Shown in pieces: positions 7,894 through 16,604 of a stretch of DNA of 49,139 nt. The position numbers were made by a program, and so were the translations under genes. Position 1 is the first letter of the stretch; every line of letters starts with the position of its first letter. The notes under the pieces were generated by a model, which saw only the letters and a list, made by a program, of their open reading frames with translations, was not told the DNA's origin and did no database searches. Source of the stretch: Maricaulis sp963976135 (lineage in GTDB: Bacteria; Pseudomonadota; Alphaproteobacteria; Caulobacterales; Maricaulaceae); assembly GCF_963976135.1 (NCBI RefSeq), contig NZ_CAXBKN010000005.1, positions 1 through 49,139 of the forward strand, read 5' to 3'.

Positions 7894-9084
7894 TCAGCGC
7901 AGCCACGCCTGTGGCCGCCCGGCGGTGAGTGAGCGCCACACCCATTCGACCGGGCCGTAGCGATAGCGTTGCAGCCAGAAGATCGAACCGAAAACCTGCG
8001 CCACCCAGACCGAAACCAGGATCAGGGCGAGGCCCGTGCGGTCGATCTGGCCGAATTGGCCCAGGCCCGGAAACCCGACGAAGAGCAGTGTCATCAAAAG
8101 GGTCTGCGCGAAGTAATTGCTGATCGGCATGCGCCCGACAGCTGCCAGCGCCGAGCGCGCCGCGCGAGCCCGATCCAGTTTCGCCGCCAGCATGAATCCC
8201 GCAGCATAACCCAGTGCCAGCGCCAGGCTGCCGAAATACTGGGCGACACGGTTTTGCAGCACCGCCGCGGGTGAGAAACCGGAGGCCATCGCATTCCAGG
8301 CGCCAGCGAGGCAGAGCGCCGCGCCAATGCCCAGAGCGATGGCGGCGATCCAGCCATAATGGCGCACCGACCACTGGCCGGTCAGAAAACCGCTTCGCAG
8401 CGCCGCCATGCCGAGCAGTAGACAGCCGGCCATCCGTCCGCTCATGAAGACAATCTGCATCATCTCCGATTGCAGCGCGATGCTCATATTATAGCCGAGC
8501 CGCGCCACGAAACCGGTGCGGTAGAGTGTTTCAATGCCGGCAATGGCTTCGGGATTGAAACCCATCGCGCCGGCTGCGGTGATGCCGTCGCCGATCAGGG
8601 CGCCGATCGCACTGCCCGCCAGCAACATCAGCCCGGTAAAACCGATCAGGCCAAGCCCCAGCCCCCAGAGACTGCGCAGCGTCATGCCATTGGCGGCCAC
8701 CACGATCATGGCGACCAGGGCCAGCGGCACCAGAATATCGCCATACCAGAACAGATAGGCATGCAGCAGGCCGAGCAGAAGCAACCAGGCCAGTCGCGGC
8801 CATTGCCGGGTCGGGTTCTGGCGCGCGGCCCGCACATTCAACACCAGGGCCGCGCCGAACAGGGTGATGAAGAGCGCCGTGCCCGATTGCGAAACCAGGC
8901 CCTGGGTCACCAGCCATACGGCACGATTGCCCCACCCCTCGAAATCACTCTGCAGGCCGGGAATATCGGCCGCGATCCAGACGAAGGCGAAGAGCTGAAT
9001 ATTGACGGCAAACATGAGCAGCACGGCGAAGCCCCGCAATGCATCCAGGCTGTCATGGCGCGGGAGTGGTGCATTTTCCGGCAT
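7894..9084 (-). CDS. DUF418 family integral membrane protein
   Basis: 396 residues with about ten hydrophobic spans. The N-terminus R-x-D-S-L-D-A-L-R-G-F-A-V-L, the central polar loops and the C-terminal DUF418 block (GRMPISNYFAQTLLMT and then YRYGPVEWVWRSLT) identify the family. DUF418 proteins resemble acyltransferase-3-type membrane proteins in topology, but their function is not established. The start at 9084 follows GGGAG with good spacing. The gene converges on maiA, with only four bases between the two stop codons. Confidence 0.88.
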   Translation of the reverse strand: MPENAPLPRHDSLDALRGFAVLLMFAVNIQLFAFVWIAADIPGLQSDFEGWGNRAVWLVTQGLVSQSGTALFITLFGAALVLNVRAARQNPTRQWPRLAWLLLLGLLHAYLFWYGDILVPLALVAMIVVAANGMTLRSLWGLGLGLIGFTGLMLLAGSAIGALIGDGITAAGAMGFNPEAIAGIETLYRTGFVARLGYNMSIALQSEMMQIVFMSGRMAGCLLLGMAALRSGFLTGQWSVRHYGWIAAIALGIGAALCLAGAWNAMASGFSPAAVLQNRVAQYFGSLALALGYAAGFMLAAKLDRARAARSALAAVGRMPISNYFAQTLLMTLLFVGFPGLGQFGQIDRTGLALILVSVWVAQVFGSIFWLQRYRYGPVEWVWRSLTAGRPQAWLR

Positions 9085-9233
9085 TTTTGCTCCCTTGAGG
9101 CGAATTCGCCCAGTTTCCGCCATATTCTTACGAAGATTTCACGACCGCGGCATGTTTCTGGAATTGTATCGAGTCTCAATAAATTTCATAACTCAATCGC
9201 GCATGCGGATACGCCTTGGGGTGCGAAAACGTC

Positions 9234-9497
9234 ATGATCCAGCTTCTGGTCTCACTGATTGAATGGTTTGCCGTGATGGGCTTGTCCCTGCTTGGCATTA
9301 CCTTATCCCCGGGCAGTGACTGCGTCACAGTCGAGCCGACCGAATACCGCCAGATGATCGTCTGGACCCCCGCCGACACCCATGATGCCCGCAAGGGTAC
9401 GCAGATATCGAGCCGTGACTGCCTGTCGGGCGCCGAGATTCTCATCCACGAAGCCACACCGGCATTTGTCACGCCATCGGACCGGTATGACAGCTAG
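9234..9497 (+). CDS. Small hypothetical protein, possibly membrane-anchored
   Basis: 87 residues in a region less GC-rich than its surroundings. An N-terminal hydrophobic segment (about residues 2-28) is followed by a polar domain with two cysteines (about residues 36 and 69). No family is recognised. The frame shows third-position G/C preference typical of real genes, and the opposite-strand frame of similar length is less convincing, but there is no clear ribosome site. It sits between DUF418 (divergent) and the TipN-like gene (same strand, 171-bp gap). Confidence 0.4.
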   Translation: MIQLLVSLIEWFAVMGLSLLGITLSPGSDCVTVEPTEYRQMIVWTPADTHDARKGTQISSRDCLSGAEILIHEATPAFVTPSDRYDS

Positions 9498-9668
9498 GCT
9501 GGCGCGCTTCCAGCCTCGTCTCAACAGGCAAATATCGATTTCGCATAGATTATCTGTGTCGGCGGCGCGCTTCTGCGGCTATCATCTGTCACAATGGCTC
9601 TATTGAGCCCTTCTGTCCGCAGACCCCGTCCGGGAGCGAGCCTGCTCCACGGCCCGATCGAGCGCAAT

Positions 9669-11705
9669 ATGACCGAGAAAACGCTAGAAAAATCAGTCCA
9701 CCTCACCGAAATCGGCCTGGCCGGGCCGGAATCCGACCAGGCCATGGCCGCTGCTGCCTCGCAAGCCGCGGCTGCGGCAGCACCGGACGCCGAGCCGCAC
9801 CAGCCCCGCATGGCAGAGGAACGCCCGGGCGGGGCCTGGCTGATCTGGCTGGCCAATAGTTTCGCGCTGCTCTGGGTTGGCGGCGCCGCCGCCTTTATCT
9901 GGGGCGCACTCGGTGTCCAGTCGCTCGAGCGTCTGGGACAATATGGTTTCGGGCAATTGACCGGGCTGGCCGTTTTCGCGATTGCGCCGGCCCTGCTCTT
10001 TGTCATGAGCGGTCTGATGGCGCGCGAAGTCGTTCGCAATGCCCATAATACCCGCCGCGTCGAGCGTGCCATTCGCCGCCTGTCCGAGCCCGCCCAGTAC
10101 GCGCGCCACGAGGTCCAGTCCCTCTCCCAGGCCGTGACCGGCGAGGTCGACCGCATCAATTCAGCGCTTGAGAGCGCCCTCGCCCGCCTGGCGGCAATGG
10201 AAGAAGTCATCAGCCACCACGCGGAATCGCTTGAACTCTCGGCCACCGATGCGCGTGACCGCACCGAGGAATTGCTCAAGGGACTGCGCAAGGAAAGACT
10301 GCGTCTGGGCGAGGTCTCGGAATCCTTCGACGACAAGGCAGCGCTGATCGCCGCAGCGATTTCCGACCAGTCCAAAATGGTCGCCGCCGCCGCCGAACTG
10401 GCGGCCAACCAGGCCAGCGATAGCGGACGCCGCATCCTCGCCAGCGTCGAAAGCCTGCAGGATGCGGGCGATTCCGTCACGGAGCGCAGCAATATCGCCG
10501 CAACGAAACTCTCGGAACGCACCGCGCACCTGCACGAACTCTCGGACACGCTCAAGGAAAGAACCGACAATCTCGATGCCGCCTATGTCAAACACCGCGG
10601 CCGCCTGAGCGAAGCCGGTGAGGCGCTGCGCAAGGAGCAGGAGAAGATCGCCGCCGCCCTCGATTTCCATCGCGCCGAGCTTGAAGTCATGGCGACGACA
10701 GCCCGCGACGGTGCCGATGCGCTGACCTCCGCCTCGACCAATGGCGCTGCGGCCTTCAAGAAATCCGTCGACGAAGCGCTTGAGCGTGCGCACAGCCTCG
10801 CCGGCCGTGTGCGCTCGGAGTCCGAATATGCGGCGCGCGAACATGAAGCCGCCCTGGCCCGCCTGGTGGCCTCGGCCCAGGAAGCCAAGTCGATCTCGGA
10901 AGCCGCGATCGAGGCCATCGAGGCCCAGGCCGATGCGGTGACGCAGAAGGTCGAGCACTCCAACGAAATCGCATTTAACGCCGCCCAGCGCTCTGATGAT
11001 GCTTTCCAGCAACGTCTCGCCGAAGCCGACAAGCTCACCGCACGAGCCTCGCAAGTGGCCGATGAAGCTGCAGAATCGGTTCGCCGCCGCCTGGAAGCCG
11101 TCTTGGCCTCGGCCCGCGTCGAGACCCAGAATGTCGAGCGCCATATCGACACCATGACCAATCGGCTGTCCGAATTGCCGGTCATGGCGCGCGAACGCGC
11201 CCAGGAAGCCGCTGACGCGCTTCGCCGCGGCCTGGAAGGCCTCAATGCCGCCGCCATGGTAGCTGCCGAAGAATCCCAGGAGATCGACGCCGCCTTCCAG
11301 GCGCGCATCCGGCAGAACTACGAATTGCTCAGCGACTTCATGCTCCGCATGGGCTCTGTGGCCGGTGGACGCCGGGTGCCAGATCTGGGCACGAATGAAT
11401 TGCCCGATCCGCTGCTGGGCCGCAAACGCAAACCGGCCGAAGCCGAAGCGGCGCAGGCCGAGAGCGAGGACAGCAGCCATGACATGCATGCGCCGCTGAC
11501 CGGCGGGCAGCCTCGCCGAGCCGCGCCCCGCGCAGCGGAGAATGCCGTCGGCTTCCCGGAGCGTGGCGGCCGCCAGTCCGGTGAGCCAGGCTGGCGCTGG
11601 AAGGACTTGCTGTCGAGCATGCCCGCCGAAGGCGACGAGGATACGCCCGCCGCAGACAGCGCAGCTGCCAAACGGCCGAACAAGCGCGACAAGAGCGAAA
11701 GCTAG
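9669..11705 (+). CDS. Two-TM coiled-coil protein, TipN-like polarity factor candidate
   Basis: 678 residues. An Ala-rich cytoplasmic leader (1-55) precedes two transmembrane helices (about 56-78 and 95-116). About 450 residues of nearly uninterrupted heptad-rich helix (about 125-590; Ala, Glu, Arg, Ser rich, no enzymatic motif) follow, then a low-complexity linker and a short conserved-looking tail with GWRWKDLLSSM. This architecture (two N-terminal TMs plus a giant coiled coil) is that of Caulobacter TipN, the new-pole landmark that positions the flagellum and restricts ParA. Sequence identity to TipN cannot be judged here, so the role is inference; a generic apolipophorin/MCP-like coiled coil is the alternative. 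The Met at 9669 is preferred over one at 9594; neither has a strong ribosome site. Confidence 0.65.
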   Translation: MTEKTLEKSVHLTEIGLAGPESDQAMAAAASQAAAAAAPDAEPHQPRMAEERPGGAWLIWLANSFALLWVGGAAAFIWGALGVQSLERLGQYGFGQLTGLAVFAIAPALLFVMSGLMAREVVRNAHNTRRVERAIRRLSEPAQYARHEVQSLSQAVTGEVDRINSALESALARLAAMEEVISHHAESLELSATDARDRTEELLKGLRKERLRLGEVSESFDDKAALIAAAISDQSKMVAAAAELAANQASDSGRRILASVESLQDAGDSVTERSNIAATKLSERTAHLHELSDTLKERTDNLDAAYVKHRGRLSEAGEALRKEQEKIAAALDFHRAELEVMATTARDGADALTSASTNGAAAFKKSVDEALERAHSLAGRVRSESEYAAREHEAALARLVASAQEAKSISEAAIEAIEAQADAVTQKVEHSNEIAFNAAQRSDDAFQQRLAEADKLTARASQVADEAAESVRRRLEAVLASARVETQNVERHIDTMTNRLSELPVMARERAQEAADALRRGLEGLNAAAMVAAEESQEIDAAFQARIRQNYELLSDFMLRMGSVAGGRRVPDLGTNELPDPLLGRKRKPAEAEAAQAESEDSSHDMHAPLTGGQPRRAAPRAAENAVGFPERGGRQSGEPGWRWKDLLSSMPAEGDEDTPAADSAAAKRPNKRDKSES

Positions 11706-11801
11706 CCAGCGGCGCGGCGGTCAATCAGCCGGAAGGCAGACTCCGCGTCGGCGCGCGCCGCACGGGCGCCCCGTTGGGAAAAGAGACGGCCTCGGTCTGG
11801 A

Positions 11802-12422
11802 TCAGGGAGCAATCTGTGCTGCGGTCCAGTCAGCCAATTCCTGGCTCACTTGCGATGCAGCCTGGTCGAAGGCGCCGATAATGGCACCGACGCGATTGCT
11901 CGAGGCGCGAGCCTCGCCGACAAACACCGAGGAACCGACGAAAGCGCGGCCACTGTTCGCGACCAGCCGCGTGGATAGCCGGACCCGGACCAGCGGCGCA
12001 TTATTGTCGCCGCGATCATAGACAGCCTCGAATTCGCGCAGATCGAGCCGCAATTCGTAGGCCGCACGGATGCCATCCTCGGGCAAGGCCGGCGCCAGAT
12101 GAGAATCCGCGGCGTTGAAGGTGTCGACGATCAGATTCTGCATGATGCGCGGGGTCGGGGCGATCCAGCGGGCCGATGCCATATAGGCGATCCGCCCGTC
12201 AGCCATCTGAATGGCAATCTCGTCACCGGCCAGACCACGCGGCGCCTGCGGCGGCACCACTTCAACCACGGTCCGGGATTCACCGGACCAGGCTCGCGCT
12301 TCCGGCGAAGCGAGACGATAGACCGAGGATGGTGTGGATTCCGGCAAGAGCGAAACACAAGCCGAGAGCGATAATGCGCTCAGGGCAATCAGAGCCAGCT
12401 TGATCGAAATGACGGGTCTCAT
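11802..12422 (-). CDS. ABC-transporter auxiliary lipoprotein of the Mla/MCE system (PqiC/ABC_trans_aux type)
   Basis: 206 residues with a lipoprotein signal peptide: lipobox L-S-A-C with the lipidated Cys at 22. The mature protein has features of the ABC_trans_aux family: VYRL near the start, VVEVVPPQAPRGLAGDEIAIQ, then YMASARWIAPTPRIMQNLIVDTF, and a YELRLDLREFEAVY strand. These lipoproteins partner MCE-domain complexes at the outer membrane. Its ATG overlaps the mlaD stop codon (ATGA), so translation is coupled. It is the last gene of the five-gene leftward operon. It replaces the MlaC/MlaA partners of enterobacteria, which is usual for alphaproteobacterial MCE operons. Confidence 0.88.
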   Translation of the reverse strand: MRPVISIKLALIALSALSLSACVSLLPESTPSSVYRLASPEARAWSGESRTVVEVVPPQAPRGLAGDEIAIQMADGRIAYMASARWIAPTPRIMQNLIVDTFNAADSHLAPALPEDGIRAAYELRLDLREFEAVYDRGDNNAPLVRVRLSTRLVANSGRAFVGSSVFVGEARASSNRVGAIIGAFDQAASQVSQELADWTAAQIAP

Positions 12423-13369
12423 TGCGGCACCTCTACCGTTTGACGGGGTGAACCGGCGATAAAGCCGCCGGGGTTATTCTCGAAGTCCGCAGCGCTGCGC
12501 TCCATCGATTCAACAAGCCGGTTCAGATCGCCAGCCGCCCGGGTCAGATCTTCCAGACCGTCCTGGGCAAAGGATTCCAGGGCGGGCTGAATCGCCTGGA
12601 TAAGGCCGGTGGTGTCCGTCGCGGCCTGGTTGACAGCGATCGCCGCAGCGGTGGTCTCATTGACGGCCAGGGTCATCTCATTGGTCAGGAAAGCATCCGC
12701 CGTGACGCCGAATTGCTGCAGCGAGACGGCGGCCTCGGAAATATCCGAAGCGGCGGCATCAATGCGCCCGACCGCGGCGCGCATATCCTCGACCAGTGCC
12801 TGTTCGGCATTCACCCGATCCGTGATTTCGCGCAGATTGACGAGGGTTGCCGAGAATTCCTCGACATTCTGGTCGCTGAGCAATTCCGACAGACGGAACA
12901 AGGTCAGCTGCGCCGCATCGAGCACATCCTCCGAGCCTTCAACCAGGCCTTCGAGCTGGGCGCGGCGCGCAAAGATTCGCGGGGGCTGCCGGCTGGCCGG
13001 GCTCAGCAGGCGCTGGGCGTCCGGGGCGCCGCCGGAAATCAGGATATAGGACAGGCCGGTCAGGCCCTGTGGCTCCAGCTGGGCGTAGGAATCGACGCGG
13101 ACCGGTGTCTGGGCCAGCACACGGACGCGCGCGATTACCCGGCTCTGGCCATCAAGCCCGAGCGAGGTCACCTCACCGACCTGGATACCGTTGAAGCGGA
13201 CTTCAGCGGATTCGCGCAGACCGCGGACCGGCCCTTCGAACACGACATCGTAAAACGCATAATCCTCGTCAAAGGAGACCTTGCCGAGCCAGACCGCGAA
13301 GATTCCGCCGCCCGCGATCAGGATCAATGCGAACAGGCCAACGAGGACATGATGTGCCTTGGTTTCCAT
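12419..13369 (-). CDS. mlaD: MCE-domain substrate-binding protein MlaD
   Basis: 316 residues. One N-terminal transmembrane helix (about 8-30) anchors the protein in the inner membrane. The MCE domain (about 36-115) shows YDVVFEGPVRGLRESAEVRFNG, the typical I/V-x-V-G-x-V-x-x-L and a hydrophobic LTGLSYILI loop, which in the hexamer lines the lipid-conducting pore. A long helical region to the C-terminus follows, likely a periplasmic coiled coil. MlaD rings move phospholipids or other lipids between the membranes, driven by MlaEF. It lies three bases after mlaF and overlaps the lipoprotein gene by four bases. Confidence 0.93.
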   Translation of the reverse strand: METKAHHVLVGLFALILIAGGGIFAVWLGKVSFDEDYAFYDVVFEGPVRGLRESAEVRFNGIQVGEVTSLGLDGQSRVIARVRVLAQTPVRVDSYAQLEPQGLTGLSYILISGGAPDAQRLLSPASRQPPRIFARRAQLEGLVEGSEDVLDAAQLTLFRLSELLSDQNVEEFSATLVNLREITDRVNAEQALVEDMRAAVGRIDAAASDISEAAVSLQQFGVTADAFLTNEMTLAVNETTAAAIAVNQAATDTTGLIQAIQPALESFAQDGLEDLTRAAGDLNRLVESMERSAADFENNPGGFIAGSPRQTVEVPQ

Positions 13370-13372
13370 CGT

Positions 13373-14146
13373 CTAGCTCTCCTTGCCGGCGACCGCAGGC
13401 CGGCCGCGCGGACCGTGAAAATATTCCTGGATCCACGGATGTGGGTTTCGCATCAACGCCTCCAGTGGTGCAACCGCCGCGACACGTTTGTCCGCAAGTA
13501 CGGCAATTCGGTCACAGATGGCATAGAGGCTGTCGAGATCGTGCGTGATCATCAGGACGGTCAGGTCGAGGGCGCGCGACAATTCCAGGATCAGGCCGTC
13601 AAAGGCCGCCGCACCGATCGGGTCGAGCCCGGCCGTCGGCTCGTCGAGAAACAGGATATCGGGATCGAGTGCCAGCGCCCGCGCCAGCGCCACCCGTTTG
13701 CGCATGCCGCCCGACAATTCGGACGGAAAGCGGTCGAACGCTGTCGAATCCAGCCCGGCGAGACCGAGCTTCATGCCGGCAATCTCCTCCATCAGCGGGA
13801 TGGACATGTCGACATGCTCGCGCAAGGGCGCCATCACATTCTCGAGCACGGTCAGCGAAGTGAACAGGGCGCCATTCTGGAACAACACGCCCCAGCGGCT
13901 CTCGATCTCGCGCCGCTCGCCCTCCTTCATCCCGGAAAAAGCCCGGCCTTTGAACAGGATATCGCCATCGGTATATTTCTGCAGGCCAAGAATGGCATTC
14001 ATCAGCACGGTCTTGCCGGTGCCGGAACCGCCGACCAGGCCAAGGATTTCGCCACGGCGGATGTCGAGATCGAGATGGTCGTGCACGACATGGCGGCCAA
14101 AACCGGTGCACAGGCCGCGGATGGAGATCAGGACATCGTCGCTCAT
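13373..14146 (-). CDS. mlaF: Mla ABC transporter ATP-binding protein
   Basis: 257 residues, a single ABC nucleotide-binding domain. Walker A GGSGTGKT is at residues 39-46, a Q-loop (VLFQNGALF), the signature LSGGMRKRVALARAL and Walker B ILFLDEPTAGLDP follow, then the H-loop ITHDLDS. The phrase QNGALFTSLTVLENVMAPL and the M-R-K-R signature variant are characteristic of the MlaF/Ttg2A subgroup. It energises lipid transport through MlaE and MlaD. Its first codon overlaps the end of mlaE by four bases. Confidence 0.95.
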   Translation of the reverse strand: MSDDVLISIRGLCTGFGRHVVHDHLDLDIRRGEILGLVGGSGTGKTVLMNAILGLQKYTDGDILFKGRAFSGMKEGERREIESRWGVLFQNGALFTSLTVLENVMAPLREHVDMSIPLMEEIAGMKLGLAGLDSTAFDRFPSELSGGMRKRVALARALALDPDILFLDEPTAGLDPIGAAAFDGLILELSRALDLTVLMITHDLDSLYAICDRIAVLADKRVAAVAPLEALMRNPHPWIQEYFHGPRGRPAVAGKES

Positions 14147-15297
14147 ATGCCCAGCTCCAGATACATCATCGCAAACAGGGCCTCGATCACGATCACGATG
14201 AAGATCGACTGCACCACCGAGGCGGTGACGCGGCGGCCGAGCGATTCAACATCGCCGGCGACCTTCATGCCCTGACGGCAGCCGATGATCGCCACCACCA
14301 GCCCGAAGACCGGCGCCTTCGACATCCCGACCCAGAAATGGCTCCAGTCCAGCTCGGAATGGATCCGCGCAATGAAAACCGCCGGCGAAATGTCCTGCGC
14401 ACTCCACGCCACCAGCATGCCGCCGAAAATGCCGGTAATCATGGCGGCAAAGGTCAGCAGCGGCGCCATCAGCACGCACGCCACCACGCGCGGCAGAACC
14501 AGGACCTCGAACGGGTCGAGGCCGAGCACGCGCATGGCGTCGATCTCCTGCTGCATCTTCATCGCACCGATCGAGGCCGTGAAGGCGGAATCGGACCGGC
14601 CCGCCAGCAGGATCGCCGTGATCAGCACGGCAAATTCGCGCAGCACCGAAATGCCGATCAGTTCAACGCTGAAGATGGCAAAGCCGAAATCGGCCAGCAG
14701 GTTGGCGCCCATATAGGCAACAACCGCGCCGATGAAGAATGACAAGACCGCCACGATCGGCATCGCATTGACGCCGACCTCTTCCATCGCCCAGATCGCC
14801 GAGGTCAGGCGAAAGCTCGCGGGGCGAAACAGCGTGCGCAAGCCGGTCGTGATCGTCTGGCCGAAGAAGGCAATGGTCTCGATCGTCTCGGACAGTGCCG
14901 CCTCAAGCCCCGCCCCGATCCGGCCCAGTGCATTGCCAAAGCCAAAGCTTGGCGGTGCCTCCGGCGGACAGACCTGGGTGCGTTGCCGGATTTCCTCGAT
15001 CAGACGCCGCGCCGTCGGATGCTCGCCGAGATAGTGGAAATCCCCGTCGGGCAGGCCGCAGCGGCGCGTGGCACGCCCCAGCATATAGGCGCCGGAGGTG
15101 TCGAGACGCCCGAGATGGGACAGGTCGATGACGATCTTGTCGGGTTCGACACTGGCTTCGACCTGGCGAATGGGCGCATCGACCCGGCCAATCGTGTCGA
15201 TCGTCCAGTCGCCATGGGCCTCGATGATGGTCTTGCCCGCGTCTTCGCGCAAAACCACGGTCGCACCGTTCGCGGATATTGCCGGATTTCCCCTCAT
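14143..15297 (-). CDS. mlaE: STAS-MlaE permease fusion
   Basis: 384 residues in two parts. Residues about 10-110 form a STAS-like domain (DKIVIDLSHLGRLDTSGAYML, with the STAS switch-site-like D-T-S-G) corresponding to MlaB. Residues about 130-384 are the MlaE permease: RPASFRLTSAIWAMEEVGVNAMPIVAVLSFFIGAVVAYMGA, a GRSDSAFTASIGAMKMQQEIDAMRVLGLDP coupling helix, and five or six membrane spans. In enterobacteria MlaB is a separate subunit that stabilises MlaF; here it is fused in cis, as often seen in alphaproteobacteria. The gene starts ten bases after the upstream MFS gene. Confidence 0.94.
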   Translation of the reverse strand: MRGNPAISANGATVVLREDAGKTIIEAHGDWTIDTIGRVDAPIRQVEASVEPDKIVIDLSHLGRLDTSGAYMLGRATRRCGLPDGDFHYLGEHPTARRLIEEIRQRTQVCPPEAPPSFGFGNALGRIGAGLEAALSETIETIAFFGQTITTGLRTLFRPASFRLTSAIWAMEEVGVNAMPIVAVLSFFIGAVVAYMGANLLADFGFAIFSVELIGISVLREFAVLITAILLAGRSDSAFTASIGAMKMQQEIDAMRVLGLDPFEVLVLPRVVACVLMAPLLTFAAMITGIFGGMLVAWSAQDISPAVFIARIHSELDWSHFWVGMSKAPVFGLVVAIIGCRQGMKVAGDVESLGRRVTASVVQSIFIVIVIEALFAMMYLELGI

Positions 15298-15307
15298 GTC
15301 CGGGAGC

Positions 15308-16480
15308 CTAGTCGATTTTGTCGGCGCGAGGGAGTGCAGAATTGCGGCTCAACAGTAAAGCCGCGACAAGGCCTGCTGCTGCGGGCAGGATCATGATGGC
15401 AAAACCTGTCGTTCCAAGCCGCGCGAAGAAATAACCGGACACCGCCGAGGCGATTGCCATCACCACGCCGCCGGCCAGGGCCGAATTGATCGCCTGCCCG
15501 GTGGCAGCGAACCGGTCGGGCACCGATTGCGCCGCATAGCGCAGAAAACCGAGATAGGTAGCCGCGAAACTCAGGGCGTGCAGGCATTGCAGCGCAAACA
15601 GGCCCCACAATGGTGGCGCCAGCGCCGTCAGGCCCCAACGCAAGATCGAACCGGCGCCACCGATGATCAGCAGGGCTGCCGGGCTGAGGCGGCCGAGCCA
15701 GCCGCGCCCCGACACCCACAGGAACACGATCTCGACCGCGACACCGCTGGCCCACAGCGCCCCGATAGTCAGATCGGCATAGCCCTGGGCCGACCAGGCG
15801 ACAGCGGAAAAGGCATAATAGAATCCATGGCCGCCCTGGATCAGGGCCGAAGCCGCCAGCGCCAGTCCGAACGGGCCGGCCAGCAGCCGGCGCAGGGCCG
15901 TGATGTCGGCTTCCTGGGCCGGGGGGTGCGGTGCACGCTCGCCCGCCGGCAATCGCGCCGCAGCGGCGGAGATCGCGACCGAGCCGGCGACGATGCACAC
16001 CAGGATGGTTTCGCTGCCACGCCAGTCGATCAGGGCGCCGGCGGCGAAATTGCTGATGATGAACATCACCGACCCGATCGCCCGCACCGGTCCGAACACG
16101 AACAGGCCATCGCGCGCCTGCCGCAGCGCGAAGGCATCGATCACCGGGATCTGTCCGAACAGCACCGCACCTGACAGGAAGGACAGCACCAGCAGGATCC
16201 AGGGCGAACTGACCGGGAAATGCAGGGCAAAGACCAGCGTCGCCGCGAGGGCAAACAGCAGGATCGGATCGCGATTGCGGCGCGCATTATCGGCCCAGCG
16301 CGCACCCAGCGGCGAAACCAGGGTCCGCCCCGCCAGCCCGGCGGCGACAATCCAGCCGATCCATTCCGCGCTCAGATCCCGGCCTTCGAGCCATTTGGGG
16401 AAGTATGGCAGGAAGGCCCCAAGGGTGAGGTAGAAAGCCCCGTAATAGGTGGCAAAACGAAATCCGGGCGTTCTGAACAT
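15308..16480 (-). CDS. MFS transporter, HcaT/phenylpropionate-permease-like
   Basis: 390 residues with about twelve membrane spans. The start MFRTPGFRFATYYGAFYLTLGAF-type N-terminus, the loop with RTLVSPLGARWADNARRNR after the second or third span, and the SALIQGGHGFYYAFSAVAWSAQGY segment at the start of the second half match the HcaT/MFS_1_like group (3-phenylpropionic acid transporter family). The substrate cannot be inferred. The start at 16480 follows AGGGGATTG; the frame extends upstream past the divergent glycosyltransferase start and so is not used. It heads the Mla operon, only ten bases before mlaE, suggesting co-transcription. Confidence 0.85.
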   Translation of the reverse strand: MFRTPGFRFATYYGAFYLTLGAFLPYFPKWLEGRDLSAEWIGWIVAAGLAGRTLVSPLGARWADNARRNRDPILLFALAATLVFALHFPVSSPWILLVLSFLSGAVLFGQIPVIDAFALRQARDGLFVFGPVRAIGSVMFIISNFAAGALIDWRGSETILVCIVAGSVAISAAAARLPAGERAPHPPAQEADITALRRLLAGPFGLALAASALIQGGHGFYYAFSAVAWSAQGYADLTIGALWASGVAVEIVFLWVSGRGWLGRLSPAALLIIGGAGSILRWGLTALAPPLWGLFALQCLHALSFAATYLGFLRYAAQSVPDRFAATGQAINSALAGGVVMAIASAVSGYFFARLGTTGFAIMILPAAAGLVAALLLSRNSALPRADKID

Positions 16481-16604
16481 TTCAATCCCCTGATGCCCGA
16501 TGCCCATAACCCGTGCCACTGTTCCTGCATAGGCATGATGCGCTTGGCGAACAGTGTTCACTTCTATAGGTTCGCCGCCAGATTGAAGCAGGGAACAGCC
16601 ATTC

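Noticed and set aside
12713..14275. A 520-codon plus-strand frame
   Set aside because: Antisense to mlaD and mlaF, which have full family signatures; no domain of its own.
16549..16559. GAACA-G-TGTTC palindrome as a LexA box in the MFS/glycosyltransferase divergent region
   Set aside because: The alphaproteobacterial LexA site is a direct repeat with 7-base spacing; this is an inverted repeat with different spacing.
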